Shown piece after piece: positions 6,941 through 7,059 of a stretch of 7,059 nt of DNA. The stretch is taken from assembly GCA_023663915.1 (NCBI GenBank), contig JAMPGN010000216.1, positions 1-7,059 of the forward strand. Reading direction: 5' to 3'. The DNA comes from Eubacterium sp. (GTDB lineage Bacteria; Bacillota_A; Clostridia; Lachnospirales; Lachnospiraceae). Position numbers and translations under genes: made by a program. The notes below the pieces were generated by a model, which was given only the letters and a program-made list of their open reading frames with translations, ran no database searches and had not been told where the DNA came from. The stretch's first letter is position 1. Each line of letters begins with the position of its first letter.

Positions 6941-7059
6941 AGATTCTTCGTAGAATGGCGTTGGTTCCGGTACTGCGTCGGAGTCATACCAAATTTTTTC
7001 TTAAACACATTTTGGAAATAAGCCTGACTGGAAAAGCACAAATAAGTGCTGATTTCCAG
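6937..7059 (-). CDS. C-terminal fragment of a second AraC-family regulator
   Basis: Forty codons and the stop TAG (6939-6937) are visible; the gene continues beyond the right edge. The translation is the second HTH of an AraC-family DNA-binding domain: EISTYLCFSSQAYFQNVFKKK, here split as EISTYLCFSS then QAYFQNVFKKK, followed by FGMTPTQYR and a short basic tail. Against the complete regulator at 2769-3971, about 24 of the 31 residues up to the shared QYR are identical, and the DNA shares the 14-mer TTAAACACATTTTG (2830-2843 and 7001-7014, + strand). This suggests a paralog, though this is the most conserved part of the family, so recent duplication is not proven. It is convergent with GH78, with stops overlapping by 4 bp. 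Confidence 0.85.
   Translation of the reverse strand: MEISTYLCFSSQAYFQNVFKKKFGMTPTQYRNQRHSTKNL

Overview
The window looks like a carbohydrate-use locus from a gut-type Clostridia bacterium, most likely Lachnospiraceae. This rests on the moderate GC content, AG-rich ribosome binding sites, AT-rich intergenic regions, cytoplasmic (signal-less) glycosidases and a long three-part AraC regulator of a type I associate with that family. The taxon is an inference from style, not from a marker gene.

Layout: (1) at 2-94 the C-terminal tail of a + strand gene, probably a GPH-type sugar:cation symporter; (2) a 184-bp AT-rich gap with a candidate promoter; (3) at 279-2774 a complete GH2 glycosidase with a beta-galactosidase-type architecture; (4) at 2769-3971 on the - strand a complete 400-aa AraC-family regulator whose stop overlaps the stop of the GH2 gene; (5) a 218-bp divergent intergenic region holding both promoters; (6) at 4190-6940 a complete 916-aa GH78 alpha-L-rhamnosidase; (7) at 6937-7059 on the - strand the last 40 codons of a second AraC-family regulator, again overlapping the preceding glycosidase stop. 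No stretch of 300 bases or more lacks a gene. I saw no RNA gene, insertion sequence, CRISPR array or convincing intrinsic terminator.

How it may work (inference): the symporter would import a small rhamnose- and beta-hexose-containing glycoside, GH78 would remove alpha-L-rhamnose and GH2 would remove the beta-linked sugar (galactose is my best guess), all in the cytoplasm. The AraC protein would sense the sugar and activate the glycosidase genes. The two most noteworthy points are that the pattern 'glycosidase gene, then convergent AraC gene with overlapping stops' occurs twice in a row, and that the upstream regions of GH2 and GH78 share a similarly placed, spaced element that could be the regulator's binding site. 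The enzymes belong to known families; I do not see evidence for an entirely new system.
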